Assembly (NCBI GenBank): GCA_036924085.1
Contig: JAVGWX010000003.1
Location: forward strand, 115,168,764 to 115,232,763
Source: Ariolimax columbianus
Lineage: Eukaryota > Mollusca > Gastropoda > Stylommatophora > Arionidae
Reading direction: 5' to 3'
DNA: 64,000 bases
Made by a program: the position numbers and the translations under genes. A model generated the notes under the pieces. It worked only from the letters and a program-made list of their open reading frames with translations, had not been told where the DNA came from and did not search any database. Shown here in pieces: positions 23,890-35,696 of this stretch (positions are counted from its first letter, which is position 1; each line of letters begins with the position of its first letter).

Positions 23890-24010
23890 GGTCATGTATG
23901 ACTAGAATGGGAGCTAACAAAAGTCACAGTCATGTATGACTAGAATGGGAGCTAACAAAAGTCACAGTCATGTATGACTAGAATGGGAGCTAACAAAAGT
24001 CACTGCCATA
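23890..24010. repeat. 38-bp tandem repeat
   Basis: Three near-identical units of gtcatgtatgactagaatgg then gagctaacaaaagtcaca, with a decayed fourth unit near 24035-24110. Confidence 0.9.
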
Positions 24011-24387
24011 TTCGAATAAAATAAAAGAGAAAAAAAAATGCCGCGTATAACTACAACGGAAGATAACAAAAAGTAACAGTCATTGATGACTAAAATGGAA
24101 ACTAACAAACTGAATTGATGATGGCGAACTGATCAAAAGAAATTAAAATAGAAATAACCGACAATGAGTTGCGGCAAATATGTATCATCTTCTACCTTTC
24201 ACTTTACCAAAAATAGAGAACAAAAAAAAACCCCGCAAAATGATTAAACACTAATGTGACCAAGATGTTTGTGTCTATATTTTAATGAAATGAGTTTCTC
24301 CAAGAGTAAATATTCAGATAAAGAAACTAACAATAATGTATTGTCAAAAAGAAACATACTGCATTTGAGATGTTAATAAAAGTTATT

Positions 24388-24663
24388 TTACTTAATTAAC
24401 TCAAGTTGTCGCTTCTCATCTACCCTGAAGTACTGACATATTTTAGGTTTCCTTAGGCAAATAGTTTCTACAGTCTTCCAACACATCTGGCAGATTACGC
24501 TGTTGCGATTCTTTGCTACCTTTTTGGGCCCCAGTAACACATGGGAATACGCGTTATCTACTTCAACAAATATGTTCTCCTTTCTTGGAATAATTGCTTT
24601 CCTGGTATTCAGACAGCCTATGCATGTTGCCAGGTAGCCGAAAGCTATCCTTAACAGGTTTTT
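24388..24663 (-). CDS. Cys-rich open reading frame, possible exon or unknown element
   Basis: A 91-codon minus-strand frame is open from a TAA at 24664-24666 to a TAA at 24388-24390, with no early ATG. It contains CIGC, then YSHVLLGPKKVAKNRNSVIC, then CQMCWKTVETIC and RKPKIC: a CxxC-x7-C-x6-C arrangement after an earlier CxxC, suggesting a small zinc-binding module. Composition is protein-like and repeat-free, in AT-rich surroundings where such a frame is unexpected. No clear splice acceptor lies upstream and no AATAAA follows the stop, so it could be the 3' part of an unknown transposon gene or a pseudogene. I do not recognise the family. Confidence 0.35.
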   Translation of the reverse strand, partial: KNLLRIAFGYLATCIGCLNTRKAIIPRKENIFVEVDNAYSHVLLGPKKVAKNRNSVICQMCWKTVETICLRKPKICQYFRVDEKRQLELIK

Positions 24664-24933
24664 TTATTTTGTGATGTTTATATCCTGTTTGTTTACTTGA
24701 CTCGAGGAAAGGTGGTTTGCTTAATGGGTAGTGATCTCATTATGTTTATAATTTGAGCCAAACATCGACATACTAGCAGGATACTTTTATCGATTTTAAA
24801 CTGTCAATGGTTCCTTTGCGTGCATCGCCTACACGGGATCTCCGTGCTTTTCGTAAATCTCCAGCATGACTAAACGCTGGTCTCCAATAAGGCCAGGGAA
24901 CGAATGAAACCTCATCGTTTGTTTCACGCTTTC

Positions 24934-25256
24934 TTCTTCATTTCTTCTTCTTCGTACGCTGTCAGACGTCAATCTGTATTTGTTCGAAGAAAGCAGCGGT
25001 CATCCTGAGGCTGTCGACACTGCCATAGAGCTTGTCTAGTGCTGCCACTGGGGATGGCCACATGTGCTTTCTCTGGTCGGGCAGTTTTGCAGCAGATGTT
25101 CAGCGGGCATTGTCCCGGTACCACAAGTGCATTCGTCAGTGCCACCTATCTTCAATTTATTGAATAGATGCTACCTCAGTCTGTTGTGGCCTGTGCGAAG
25201 TCTGAAGACCACGACCTGCTCTCTTCTGTTCAACTGGTAGTAGGCATCATTTTTCG
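24934..25256 (-). pseudogene. 5'-truncated RNase H LINE 3' end
   Basis: Minus-strand copy of the same LINE as 415-1240, covering only the C-terminal third: NDAYYQLNRREQVVVFRLRT, the Cys-His motif (CTCG to LLQNC), the stop and a GAA tail. A stop replaces one codon after HNRLR, and a deletion removes part of the region after the last cysteine. The perfect 13-bp duplication gtttcacgctttc flanks it (24921-24933 and 25257-25269). Confidence 0.9.
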
Positions 25257-25438
25257 GTTTCACGCTTTCGTATGTTGAGAGGCAAGGATCTTTTGCTTTC
25301 AGCTGTAGTGATCACCTTCTGTTAAGCATTATGTTTTGTTATGTTTGGTTTTGTTTACCTCACCAGGGTCAGTTCTACACCCTGAGGTGAACAGAGAAGA
25401 GTTGGGCATGGGACCAATTCCCTAATCGTATATACATT

Positions 25439-25698
25439 TGTGGGGACGGCGTGGGCTAGTGGTTAAGTGACACGGCTCACTGCCCGAAGGTGCTGGGTTC
25501 AATCCCCATCACAGCACCGGCCGTTATCCGGGGGAAGCAAACCCTTAGAAAATGCAGGAGGAAACAGACCCTTACATAACATACATGCCGTAGTCGGATG
25601 TACTAGGCCAACAGGTGCAAAATAAAAACCGTAGTGCAACGCACGCCGCCTTGGAAAATTGAGAAATAAGGCGAACACAAAAAAATTAATAAAAACAA
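25439..25698 (+). mobile_element. tRNA-derived SINE family B
   Basis: The head is tRNA-like: A box gggctagtgg, B box gggttcaatccc. A body with ccttagaaaatgcaggagga follows, then a core related to family A (gtagtcggatgtactagg) and an A-rich tail. The 9-bp sequence atatacatt occurs at 25430-25438 and 25699-25707. Confidence 0.85.
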
Positions 25699-25739
25699 AT
25701 ATACATTCTTTTCTAGAAACACGTGAATCGACACATTTA

Positions 25740-27045
25740 ACGAGGCATCCTTGAAGGCGGAAAACATTTCAACAAGTTCTTAGACGCAGATCAGCCAAAG
25801 GGGCAAAGAAACTGGTATACTTTCTATCATCAAGGAAGAACTGAAGTCTCGCCACCGTGAGAACCACGTAGGAGACATGGACAGCACCTCAATTTGTAAT
25901 ACCAGTAGACTCAGTGAAACAAGCAGGCACAATACAATTAACATCAGACTCAACAATTATTCATTCAGGTCACGTAGAAGAGAATGGAACACACATGGGA
26001 TGGATAGCATGTATGCTAGCATCAGAAACATATTACTGAGTGGCATGCAGCTGGACTAACACTGATCGTGTCATACTTTAGAACAACATATACACATTAA
26101 CATTACCTATCACGCAATGTTACTTTTCTACTAGCGAAAAGAAGAATCGCTTAAAGAAAGTTTCAATAACAAACTGCAACATATATTCGATGAGACAAAA
26201 TCAAGAGATATAACTACATTTATGGGAGAGTTTAATACCAACATATCGGAGGATAATTGAGACTACGGAGTCACTATTGAAGTGAGATATGAAAATCGGG
26301 AGATTATTGCAGACTTTTACCCAGGAAACCAAAAACCAACTGGTCATTAGAAAGAGCATGTTTTCATACAAGAAAATTTGCACAGCGAAATAAATATCTT
26401 TAAATCATGTAGCGCAAATCCAGGGGAATCACGTCGGCATAAATAAGAAATAGACAACCTTTACCGGATATCAGGGTCTACAGAGGAGCGGATGTGGCTT
26501 CAGACAACAATCTAGTGATGGCCAGAGTTAAGCTGCGAACAACTCTAGTCAACAAGCCTCGCGATAATGTGGGATACTTCAAAGGCGATGAGAATTACGA
26601 GTTTCACACTCATGGGAACAGCTGCAAAAGATCTAAGATGATAAAGAGCGAGAAAGGTTTGGGTAAAACGAAAAACTAACACAAAGAATGGATAACGTCG
26701 GATAGATTAAAGACAGACCAGCAAGAAATATAGCATTACAAAAAATGAATCTTATAGCCATTTAACTAAAGCAGACAAAGTCTACACAAAGGTAAACACC
26801 GAAGTCAAAAGATCATTAAGGTAGACAAGAGAAACTACATCGATAGTCTGGCTACAGATTCAAAAGAAGTTGCAGATTCAAGCATTGACACATCCACTAA
26901 TATCCATGTTTATGGACATCTATAATACACAAAAAATATTCCACACAAAAAAAAGCAAAAGATATCTAGTTAAACTACCAAAGAAAGACGATCTATAAAA
27001 ATTTAAAAATTTAAAGAGGAAAATTGGTCTTTTCATGTAGGCTGG
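25740..27045 (+). pseudogene. LINE endonuclease and RT N-terminal remnant
   Basis: Heavily mutated. Near 26170-26260 a frame reads KESFNNKLQHIFDETKSRD then MGEFNTNISEDN, matching the F-YNKLQ...MGDFNAKIG block of AP-type LINE endonucleases. RGADVASDNNLV at about 26485 matches the RGADVGSDHNLV endonuclease block with its Asp-His pair (here Asp-Asn). LVKLPKKDDL near 26970 matches the LPKKGDLS start of the RT domain. Many stops and frameshifts make it inactive. It ends against an oppositely oriented LINE. Confidence 0.7.
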
Positions 27046-27049
27046 TAGC

Positions 27050-27590
27050 GGGCGCTTAAGCTACAAATGATAATTCCACCAACTGTCATTGATCTTTGGG
27101 AGTCCCAATGTTGCAGGCAATGGTGAGGATGGTGTCTTCCTATTTTGCCCTACCAGGTAATCAGTGGACAGCTGCGGGGGCGTGCCCGTAAAGGTCGTTT
27201 CCCATCCTTGATGTCCATGGCCTGTTTTAAGAGCTGGTGGGCGGGGACGTACTCTACGAGGTCATTTGAGACCCCGTCATGCCAGGGGTTCGCAAGAATG
27301 CGTCTCTGGCTCCACACGTGGAAGGCTTCAATGCGCGTCTGATTGCTCTACAGAATGGGCCATTTCGAAGCTGCACAACAAGATGGGGACGACACGGGTT
27401 TTATATATCAGCTGTTTGGTTTTCTGTGAAAACCTCTGCAAGCTCCAGACTCGATACAGGAAGTTCAAATAGGCGGCATCCAGGTCAACTCTTTGAATAA
27501 TTTCTGTGTTGTTCCGTGCATCTGAGTTTTGTTTGCTGTCCAGGTAAATGTGGGGAGAACAGGACTCAAGCAAGTGAACAGGACTCAAGC
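27050..27590 (-). pseudogene. LINE reverse-transcriptase C-terminal remnant
   Basis: Minus-strand frame reads IYLDSKQNSDARNNTEIIQR, then AYLNFLYRVWSLQRFSQKTK and LIYKTRVVPILL. This is the YLGS...RI..A...F.R......L...TK..VYK..V...LLYG order of LINE RTs. A frameshift follows, then IEAFHVWSQRRIL. The 23-bp array begins directly upstream of the YLDS motif. Confidence 0.7.
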
Positions 27591-29735
27591 AAGTGAACAG
27601 GACCCGAGCAAGTGGAGGAACAGGACCCGAGCAAGTGGAGGAACATGACTCAAGCAAGTGGAGGAACAGGACTCGAGCAAGTGGAGGAACAGGACTCGAG
27701 CAAGTAGAGGAACAGGACCCGAGCAAGTGGAGGAACAGGACTCGAGCAAGTGGAGTAACAGGACTCGAGCAAGTGGAGGAACAGGACTCGAGCAAGTGGA
27801 AGACCAGGACCCGAGCAAGTGGAGGAACAGGACTCGAGCAAGTGGAGGAACAGGACCCGAGCAAGTGGAGGACCAGGACTCGAGCAAGTGGAAGACCAGG
27901 ACTCAAGAAAGTGGAGGAACAGGACTCGAGCAAGTGGAGGAACAGGACTCGAGCAAGTGGAGGAACAGGACCCGAGCAAGTGGAGGACCAGGACTCGAGC
28001 AAGTGGAAGACCAGGACTCAAGCAATTGGAGGAACAGGACGAGCAAGTGAAAGACCAGGACTCAAGAAAGTGGAGGAACAGGACTCGAGCAAGTGGAAGA
28101 CCAGGACTCAAGAAAGTGGAGGAACAGGACTCGAGCAAGTGGAAGACCAGGACTCAAGAAAGTGGAGGAACAGGACTCGAGCAAGTGGAAGACCAGGACT
28201 CAAGAAAGTGGAGGAACAGGACTCGAGCAAGTGGAAGAAAAGAACTCAAGCAAGTGGAGGAACAGGACTCGAGCAAGGGGAGGAACAGGACTCGAGCAAG
28301 TGGAGGAACAGGACTCAAGCAAGTGGAGGAACAGGACTCAAGCAAGTGGAAGACCAGGACTCAAGAAAGTGGAGGAACAGGACTCGAGCAAGTGGAAGAA
28401 AAGAACTCAAGCAAGTGGAGGAGCAGGACTCGAGCAAGTGGAGGAACAGAACTCGAGCAAGTGGAGGAACAGGACTCGAGCAAGTGGAGGAACAGGACTC
28501 GAGCAAGTGGAGGAACAGGACCCGAGCAAGTGGAGGAACAGGACCCGAGCAAGTGGAGGAACAGGACTCGAGCAAGTGGAGGAACAGGACCCGAGCAAGT
28601 GGACGAACAGGACTCGAGCAAGTGGAGGAACAGGACTCGAGCAAGTGGAGGAACAGGACCCGAGCAAGTGGAGAAACAGGACTCGAGAAAGTGGAGGAAC
28701 AGGACTTGAGCAAGTGGAGAAACAGGACTCGAGCAAGTGGAAGACCAGGACTCAAGAAAGTGGAGGAACAGGACTCGAGGAAGTGGAGGAACAGGACTCG
28801 AGCAAGTGGAGGAACAGGACTCGAGCAAGTGGAGGAACAGGACTTGAGCAATTGGAAGAAAAGAACTCAAGCAAGTGGAGGAACAGGACTCGAGGAAGTG
28901 GAGGAACAGGACTCAAGAAAGTAGAAAAACAGGACTCGAGCAAGTGGAGGAACAGGACTCGAGCAAGTGGAAGAAAAGAACTCAAGCAAGTGGAGGAGCA
29001 GGACTCGAGCAAGTGGAGGAACAGGACTCGAGCAAGTGGAGGAACAGGACCCGAGCAAGTGGAGGAACAGGACTCGAGCAAGTGGAGGAACAGGACTCGA
29101 GCAAGTGGAGGAACAGGACTCGAGCAAGTGGAGGAACAGGACTCGAGCAAGTGGAAGAAAAGAACTCAAGCAAGTGGAGGAACAGGACTCGAGCAAGTGG
29201 AGGAACAGGACTCGAGCAAGTGGAGGAACAGGACCCGAGCAAGTGGAGGAACAGGACCCGAGCAAGTGGAGGAACAGGACTCGAGAAAGTGGAGGAACAG
29301 GACTTGAGCAAGTGGAGAAACAGGACTCGAGCAAGTGGAAGACCAGGACTCAAGAAAGTGGAGGAACAGGACTCGAGGAAGTGGAGGAACAGGACTCGAG
29401 CAAGTGGAGGAACAGGACTCGAGAAAGTGGAGGAACAGGACTTGAGCAAGTGGAGGAACATGACTCGAGGAAGTGGAGGAACAGGACTCAAGAAAGTGGA
29501 AAAACAGGACTCGAGCAAGTGGAGGAACAGGACTCGAGAAAGTGGAGGAACAGGACTTGAGCAATTGGGAGAAAAGAACTCACGCAAGTGGAGGAACAGG
29601 ACTCGAGGAAGTGGAGGAACAGGACTCAAGAAAGTGGAAAAACAGGACTCGAGCAAGTGGAGGAACAGGACTCGAGAAAGTGGAGGAACAGGACTTGAGC
29701 AAGTGGAGAAATAGGACTCGAGCAATTTGGGAAAT
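27555..29735. repeat. 23-bp minisatellite, ~94 units
   Basis: Units built on gactcgagcaagtggaggaa plus cag, with frequent variants (gacccgag, gactcaagaaag, aagaactcaag, gaccagg). The unit carries no stop in any frame, so long overlapping open frames occur on both strands (up to 443 codons). They are artefacts of the repeat. The array abuts the LINE RT remnant at 27050-27590. Confidence 0.95.
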
Positions 29736-31382
29736 AGGGCATTTTAGGAAAAGTGTCACGTTGGGTAGTTTTCCCATTTTGAAATACCCAAGTCAGTATT
29801 GCCAGGGAAACGCTGTCATGGAACCCACAAGGAGCCACATGCTGAAATAAAGCCAAAGAACACAGGCAGAAGATACCTCGAGGCCAATACCTGATCATCA
29901 GAAAGAGGTTGAAAATACCTTGAGAAATAAGCACACCACCTGTCTGCTTGGAGAGGGTCGGTTGGTAGCTTATGCACGTCAATGTGTATGCAAGTAACAT
30001 ATCCTTGACAGAACGTCGGTTCTTACAACCGCCAACCAATTTAGCTCTTATAAGTTTTTTTGGCAGATGTGCATAACAGTAGCTTGCCATTACTTTCCCC
30101 TCGGATAAGCGATCACACCGAGAAAAAAACGCAGTGCTGCCAATTGAGTGTAACGGCGGAATTCGAACCGGCTGCTTCAGGATTGTGATCAGACGTTTCT
30201 CACCTAGGCCACGCAGTCTCAACACAAAGTTGGTAAGGGATTACAGGAAGGAGAGAAGAGACATACGCTGTTTTTTCCCCCGTTATGAACTTGGAATAAC
30301 AACTCATTTAACGAAATAAAGAAATAAAAATAAAAACCTGCGACACGTTTATGCTCCTAACCACCAAGAGCCGTCGACATTGTATTGCGTGAGAACCATA
30401 ACACTATACTTAGATATGGGAGTTAAACACACAAGGCTATTGTTCTGGGCTTTGCGTTCAGCACTATTATTCTATTGATTGCTCTATAAGCTGATTACTG
30501 TCAGTCCACTGAATAGCGGAAGCATCAGGCCCCTACACTCAACAACTTTCTGTTTCAACCACCATAATTCCGTTTCCTGCAGTCTAAATATAGAAACAGG
30601 GGTTATTGATTACATAGGCCCTCTCTTTTTTTTGTTCTCTCTCTTCTTTAGTTAGCGTTTGTGTGTGTGTGCATCTGTTAGCTAAAGTGTTCATCTGTCT
30701 GATTGTCTCACGACACACATGTCTTTGTTCATATTGCATTGTTCTTTTTAAAAGAAATGGTCTTGTTGTTGTTCTTGAGCATTATTTCCAATTGTCATCT
30801 AATTAAATCTCCATTTTTTTCTTTCTTTTTTAACTATAATTTTTTTTTATTTTGGTTCGGCGGGGGGAAAATGGCTGTTTTTTTTGGGCGTGGTTTATGT
30901 TGTGCTTGGACGACAACTCAAAAGGGTTCGATTGCTTGTGTAAAAACACGAGAGAGAGAGAGAGAGAGAGAGAGGTGAAGGTGGAAAGAGGAAAGAACAG
31001 TTCGGCAACATGACAAATATTTTCACAGGCTTGATGTAATTAGGTGTAGAAATGTTAGTGTTAAATTAAAGCATATTTAGACTTGTTTTGCCAGGGAACA
31101 AGATGAGATCCTGTCATACTTGAGGTCTATACTGGACGGAAGTTGTTCCCTTATTTCCGGTCCTTGTATATTACCTCCCTTTCAGACATGTGGTAATTTC
31201 AAATGTATAAATGCCAGATGAGGTGTTTTTAAAAAAAGAAAGAGAAAAACAACGCATTTAAAGCAGCCGTTCAGTGATTACGACTAAGACACAGAGCTGG
31301 ATTATTCTCAAATGCCGAATTTCACTTCAGTTTTAGTGCTGCAAAGGTGTACGAAAAATTTCGTCGTTCACGGAGATATTCT
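29736..31382. other. Unassigned sequence with simple repeats
   Basis: Apart from a tRNA-like head (separate entry) and a (GA)n run at about 30949-30974, nothing is supported. Confidence 0.5.
30148..30222 (-). mobile_element. tRNA-like SINE head or tRNA pseudogene
   Basis: Minus strand: A box tggcctaggtgaga, B box ggttcgaattcc, about 72 bases overall with a tctgatcacaatcctga anticodon-arm-like segment. Acceptor pairing is only partial, so it is not an intact tRNA. Confidence 0.5.
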
Positions 31383-32950
31383 GTATTAAACAAAATCCGT
31401 GGTTTTTCATGAGGCAATTCTGAACTAAACAAAATCTTTGGCTGTTCATGAGGCAATTCTGAACTAAACACAATCTTTGGCTGTTCATGAGGCAATTCTG
31501 AACTAAACAAAATCTTTGGCTGTTCATGAGGCAATTCTGAACTAAACAAAATATTTGGCTGTTCATGAGGCAATTCTGAACTAAACAAAATCCGTGGTTG
31601 TTGATGAGGCAATTCTGAACTAAACAAAATCCGTAGTTGTTCATGAGGCAATTCTGAACTAAACAAAATCCGTGGTTGTTCATGAGGCAATTCTGAACTA
31701 AACAAAATCCGTGGTTGTTCATGAGGCAATTCTGAACTAAACAAAATCCGTGGTTGTTCATGAGGCAATTCTGAACTAAACAAAATCCGTGGTTGTTCAT
31801 GAGGCAATTCTGAACTAAACAAAATCTTTGGCTGTTCATGAGGCAATTCTGAACTAAACAAAATCTTTGGCTGTTCATGAGGCAATTCTGAACTAAACAA
31901 AATATTTGGCTGTTCATGAATCAATTCTGAACTAAACAAAATCTTTGGTTGTTCATGAAGCAATTCTGAACAAAACAAAATTCGTGGTTGTTCATGAGAC
32001 AATTCTGAACTAAACAAATCCGTGGTTGTTCATGAGGCAATTCTGAACTAAACAAAATCTTTGGCTGTTCATGAGGCAATTCTGAACTAAACAAAATCTT
32101 TGGCTGTTCATGAGGCAATTCTGAACTAAACAAAATCCGTGGTTGTTCATGAGGCAATTCTGAACTAAACAAAATCTTTGGCTGTTCAGGAAGCAATTCT
32201 GCACTAAACAACATCCGTGGTTGTTCATGAAGCAATTCTGTACTAAACAAAATCTTTGGCGGTTCATGAGGCAATTCTGAACTAAACAAAATCTTTGGCT
32301 GTTCAGGAGGCAATTCTGAACTAAACAAAATCTTTGGCTGTTCATGAGGCAATTCTGAACTAAACAAAATCTTTGGCTGTTCATGAGGCAATTCTGAACT
32401 AAACATAATCTTTGGTTGTTCATGAAGCAATTCTGTACTAAACAAAATCTTTGGCTGTTCATGAGGCGATTCTGAACTAAATAAAATCTTTGGCTGTTCA
32501 GGAAGCAATTCTGTACTAAACAACATCCGTGGTTGTTCATGAAGCAATTCTGTACTAAACAAAATCGTTGGCTGTTCATGAGGCAATTCTGAACTAAACA
32601 AAATCTTTGGCTGTTCAGGAAGCAATTCTGAACTAAACAAAATCTTTGGCTGTTCATGAGGCAATTCTGTACTAAACAAAATCTTTGGCTGTTCATGAGG
32701 CAATTCTGTACTAAACAAAATCTTTGGTTGTTCATGAGGTAATTCTGAACTAAACAACATCTTTGGCTGTTCATGAGGCAATTCTGAACTAAACATAATC
32801 TTTCTTCGTTCATAAAGTAATTCTGTACTAAACAAAGTATGTCTTAGTTCATGAAGCAATTCTGTACTAAATAAAATCTGTCTTAGTTCATGAAGAAATT
32901 CTGTACTAAATAAAATCTGTCTTAGTTCATGAAGAAATTCTGTAGTAAAG
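31383..32950. repeat. 39-bp minisatellite, ~40 units
   Basis: Units built on gaggcaattctgaactaaac then aaaatctttggctgttcat, with a second common variant (ccgtggttg for ctttggctg). The 39-bp length keeps minus-strand frames open (13-residue unit FSSELPHEQPKIL). Units decay toward 32800-32950. Translation is unlikely. Confidence 0.95.
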
Positions 32951-32960
32951 ATAACCTTGT

Positions 32961-32966
32961 TTTATT
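32961..32966 (-). other. Candidate polyadenylation signal AATAAA
   Basis: AATAAA on the minus strand about 60 bases downstream of the stop of the open frame at 33026-33330. Given the AT-rich context it may be chance. Confidence 0.35.
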
Positions 32967-33025
32967 TCATTCCTACCGAACCAGCTTAAAGCATAATAAT
33001 TCTGTAAATAGTTTTTTTTTTCTAT

Positions 33026-33330
33026 CTAATTTACTTTCAAACAATAATATTTTCCCCCATTATTAACGTGAAGGTATGTCTCGTCATCATCAATGCATTC
33101 TTCATCATGGTTATCGATAGTGATGTTATCACCTTTCTTCTCTTGTAGTGTTGACATACTTGTTGAACGAGTACAACTGTTCTTCCAAAAGTACTTATAC
33201 ATTTGACAGTCTAAGTTTTCTCTCGATCTATGTTTTTTTAAGTAGTATCGTGTCTGGGTGTTATATGCGTTTTTTAGTGCTGTTTTATTTTTTTCGCAGA
33301 GGAAGGGTTGCATACTAGTGGCTTCTGTCA
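33026..33330 (-). CDS. Candidate terminal exon, unknown protein
   Basis: Minus-strand frame open from a TAA near 33332 to TAG at 33026-33028, about 100 codons (95 from the first ATG). It is not repetitive. The C-terminal third is acidic with tyrosines (DDDETYLHVNNGGKYY), resembling the cytoplasmic tail of a receptor; the N-terminal part is basic. ACTGACAG near 33328 could be a splice acceptor, and AATAAA lies 60 bases after the stop. No domain is recognised. It might equally be a chance frame or part of an old element. Confidence 0.35.
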
Positions 33331-34229
33331 GTTATAGGACATCTAACGATTTTTAAAAAAAATCTACATTTTCTAGTTTTATTGATAAAAAAAAATAAAA
33401 AATGTTCAAGATATTTCTAGGGACCTCACAGCCTAGCGGCCTATAAAATCATAATCTGGTATTGAGGCTACGATTTTTCTCTTAGGCTATTGACATGCAC
33501 CAGCAGCTAAATATAACTTCATATAAAATACTTAATGCACTACTTACTTGTACACTTTTATAGTTATTGGACCAATCAGCATGAAGCACATTTTGGACGG
33601 CGCACTATGGAAAGTATATTAAAATGATATATTGTACGAGTGTTTAAACATGGTATATAACCAAATACCATACTATAGTGTACACACTCAAGCTTGCACC
33701 CACACTCAGGCGTACGCACACTCAAACGTACGCACACTCACACGCACACTCAAACGTACGCACACTCACACGCACGCACATACACACGATGCTTAATATG
33801 GAGAATCGCTGACGCATTGAATGTGTTTGGTCGTGAGGACTACCATTAACGAAATGGAAAGATTGTTTAGTTTGGGGGGGGGGGGGGGGGGAGGGGGGGG
33901 GCAACGAAGATCTAAATACAAAATGATTTTATACTAGTTATGACATTGTTTATGGAGTCATAAATGTGTCTGCCTTTCATATTCTGTCAGTTTAAATTAA
34001 ATTATAAAGCTGTAACACTGCAAGTCGTAATCTTTCTTGGGCATAAGACTGTCCAACTCAAAGATAAGCACACCCAGTCGTTCGTGCATGCAGGCTCAAA
34101 ACCTGCCGAAAGTGTAGAGTGTAGTCTTTGGAAGGATGCTTCAGAAACAATGCAGGGGTTAATGAAACAATAATAAAATATACAATTTTGCTGAAATTCT
34201 AAAGAAGGAGCAACATTATAAAACACTGT
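33331..34229. other. Unassigned sequence with simple repeats
   Basis: Contains short acgcacactcaaacgt-type repeats (33690-33790) and a poly-G run with one A (33874-33901). A weak tRNA-like block on the minus strand lies near 34095. Nothing else is supported. Confidence 0.5.
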
Positions 34230-34930
34230 ATTAAATTATGAGGTGGACAATATCGTCTTGTATTGTTTTATCCTCGTGTGTCGTGAGGAGCCGCAGTTTT
34301 CTGTCCGATGCGTCGCTGACGTCTCATTTCATGACAATTTAGAATATCCGCAAAATGTCCTATCCCCCTCGAAATGTCTGTCACGGTAGTAAAAACTCGA
34401 TCGTTGTGCGTTATATCCGCACATGGGTAGCTGTTCAGGCTGTATTCACGTTAGGTTGTCGAACCACTTGATCTTCCCCCCCCCCCCCCCCCATCAATAT
34501 AATTGGTACAGGGTCTTGCTTCCACTATGCTCTGTACTTCTTCATTCCGCATTCTGTCTCTCCTAGTTAGATTAATGGTTTTTTGGAGGCATCTTATCTC
34601 ATGTGTCGTGATTTTTCTCTCTTGACATTTTGTTAAAAGTCCACGTTTGGCTCTGGTAACAGAGTGTTGGCATGAATATATTGTTGATCAGTAGCCTTTT
34701 TTTTGGGCATGGAAAAGTTTATGTTAGGATGTTTCAATAATGTTGACAGCTGTTATGCAATTTCTTACACTTGTTTGCACCGGATGTAAATTTCTCTGTG
34801 TAGATCTCCATCCTGTACGAAAACACTGTCCAAGTACTTGTATTCCAGTACTTGTTTTATCTTGGTCCGGTTTATCATAATGTTCAGGTTTTCAGAAATA
34901 TCCCATAGCCTTTATAATAAAACTATATTC
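34230..34930 (-). pseudogene. LINE reverse-transcriptase C-terminal remnant with internal poly-C
   Basis: Minus strand reads VLEYKYLDSVFVQDGDLHRE, then MPTLCYQSQTWTFNKM, then REKNHDT and a RDRMRNEE-like segment: the YLGSVF..DG, LCYQSQTWT and RxRxRNEEI order of a known LINE type. A 17-C run (34476-34492) sits inside the linker before KIKWFDNLT. Frameshifts and stops make it inactive. Confidence 0.7.
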
Positions 34931-35384
34931 ATTTTCTCATTAATGTAGCATTTCAAGAATGTATTCTATTTCTTGAAAGAATGGCAAAATGTGTCACAGT
35001 TTAGCTGCTTGCAGTACTCTTTTCTATTTTCGGAAAGGGATTGCGTATATGGGTCTGCCTGAATTCCAGTGGTGTCGGCTCTTCATAATAGATAACATAT
35101 TTCAGTGACCAGGATGTAGAAAAATACACTAACAGAACTCGTTTGTAAACAGTTAATATTTACCTCACTACTGACCACGTATACAGCTCACTTCCGCTCC
35201 CCCCACTTTCTACACCTGGAAGTGGGCATCAGACAAGGCCGCGAGTAGAGCAACTGATGTCCCAGATACGTCTGACAAGGGTTGAGACCTTGTCAGTTAA
35301 AGTATCAAACAACGCATACACAAAAAAGTGTGTCTACTATTACGCTATCTTTAACTAACATGAAATAAGCACTGATAATTTACT
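34931..35384. other. Unassigned sequence
   Basis: No supported feature. Confidence 0.45.
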
Positions 35385-35696
35385 TAAACAAGTTATGATA
35401 ACATTCTTGAAATAAGCTCTGAAAACTTACTTAAAATAAATTGTTATTCTACGTGTAATAAGCTCTGAAGACTTACTTAAAATAAATTGTTATTCTACGC
35501 GAAATAAGCTCTGAAAACTAACTTAAAATAAATTGTTATTCTACGTGAAATAAGCTCTGAAAACTTACTTAAAATAAATTGTTATTCTACGCGAAATAAG
35601 CTCTGAAAACTTACTTAAAATAAATTGTTATTCTACGTGACATAAGCTCTGAAAACTTACTTAAAATAATTTATGTTATTCCACGTGAAATAAGCT

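Noticed and set aside
23449..23901. Overlapping 90-109-codon frames on both strands
   Set aside because: Mutually antisense, no domain or conserved motif recognised.
27328..29982. Many overlapping frames of up to 443 codons over the 23-bp array
   Set aside because: All derive from one stop-free unit; only the end of the 27328-28002 minus frame (RT remnant) carries meaning.
30148..30222. Functional tRNA gene
   Set aside because: A and B boxes are present but the acceptor stem does not pair properly; fits a SINE head or pseudogene.
31322..32859. Minus-strand frames with 13-residue repeats (231 and 312 codons)
   Set aside because: Explained by the 39-bp unit; no start, splice or domain support.
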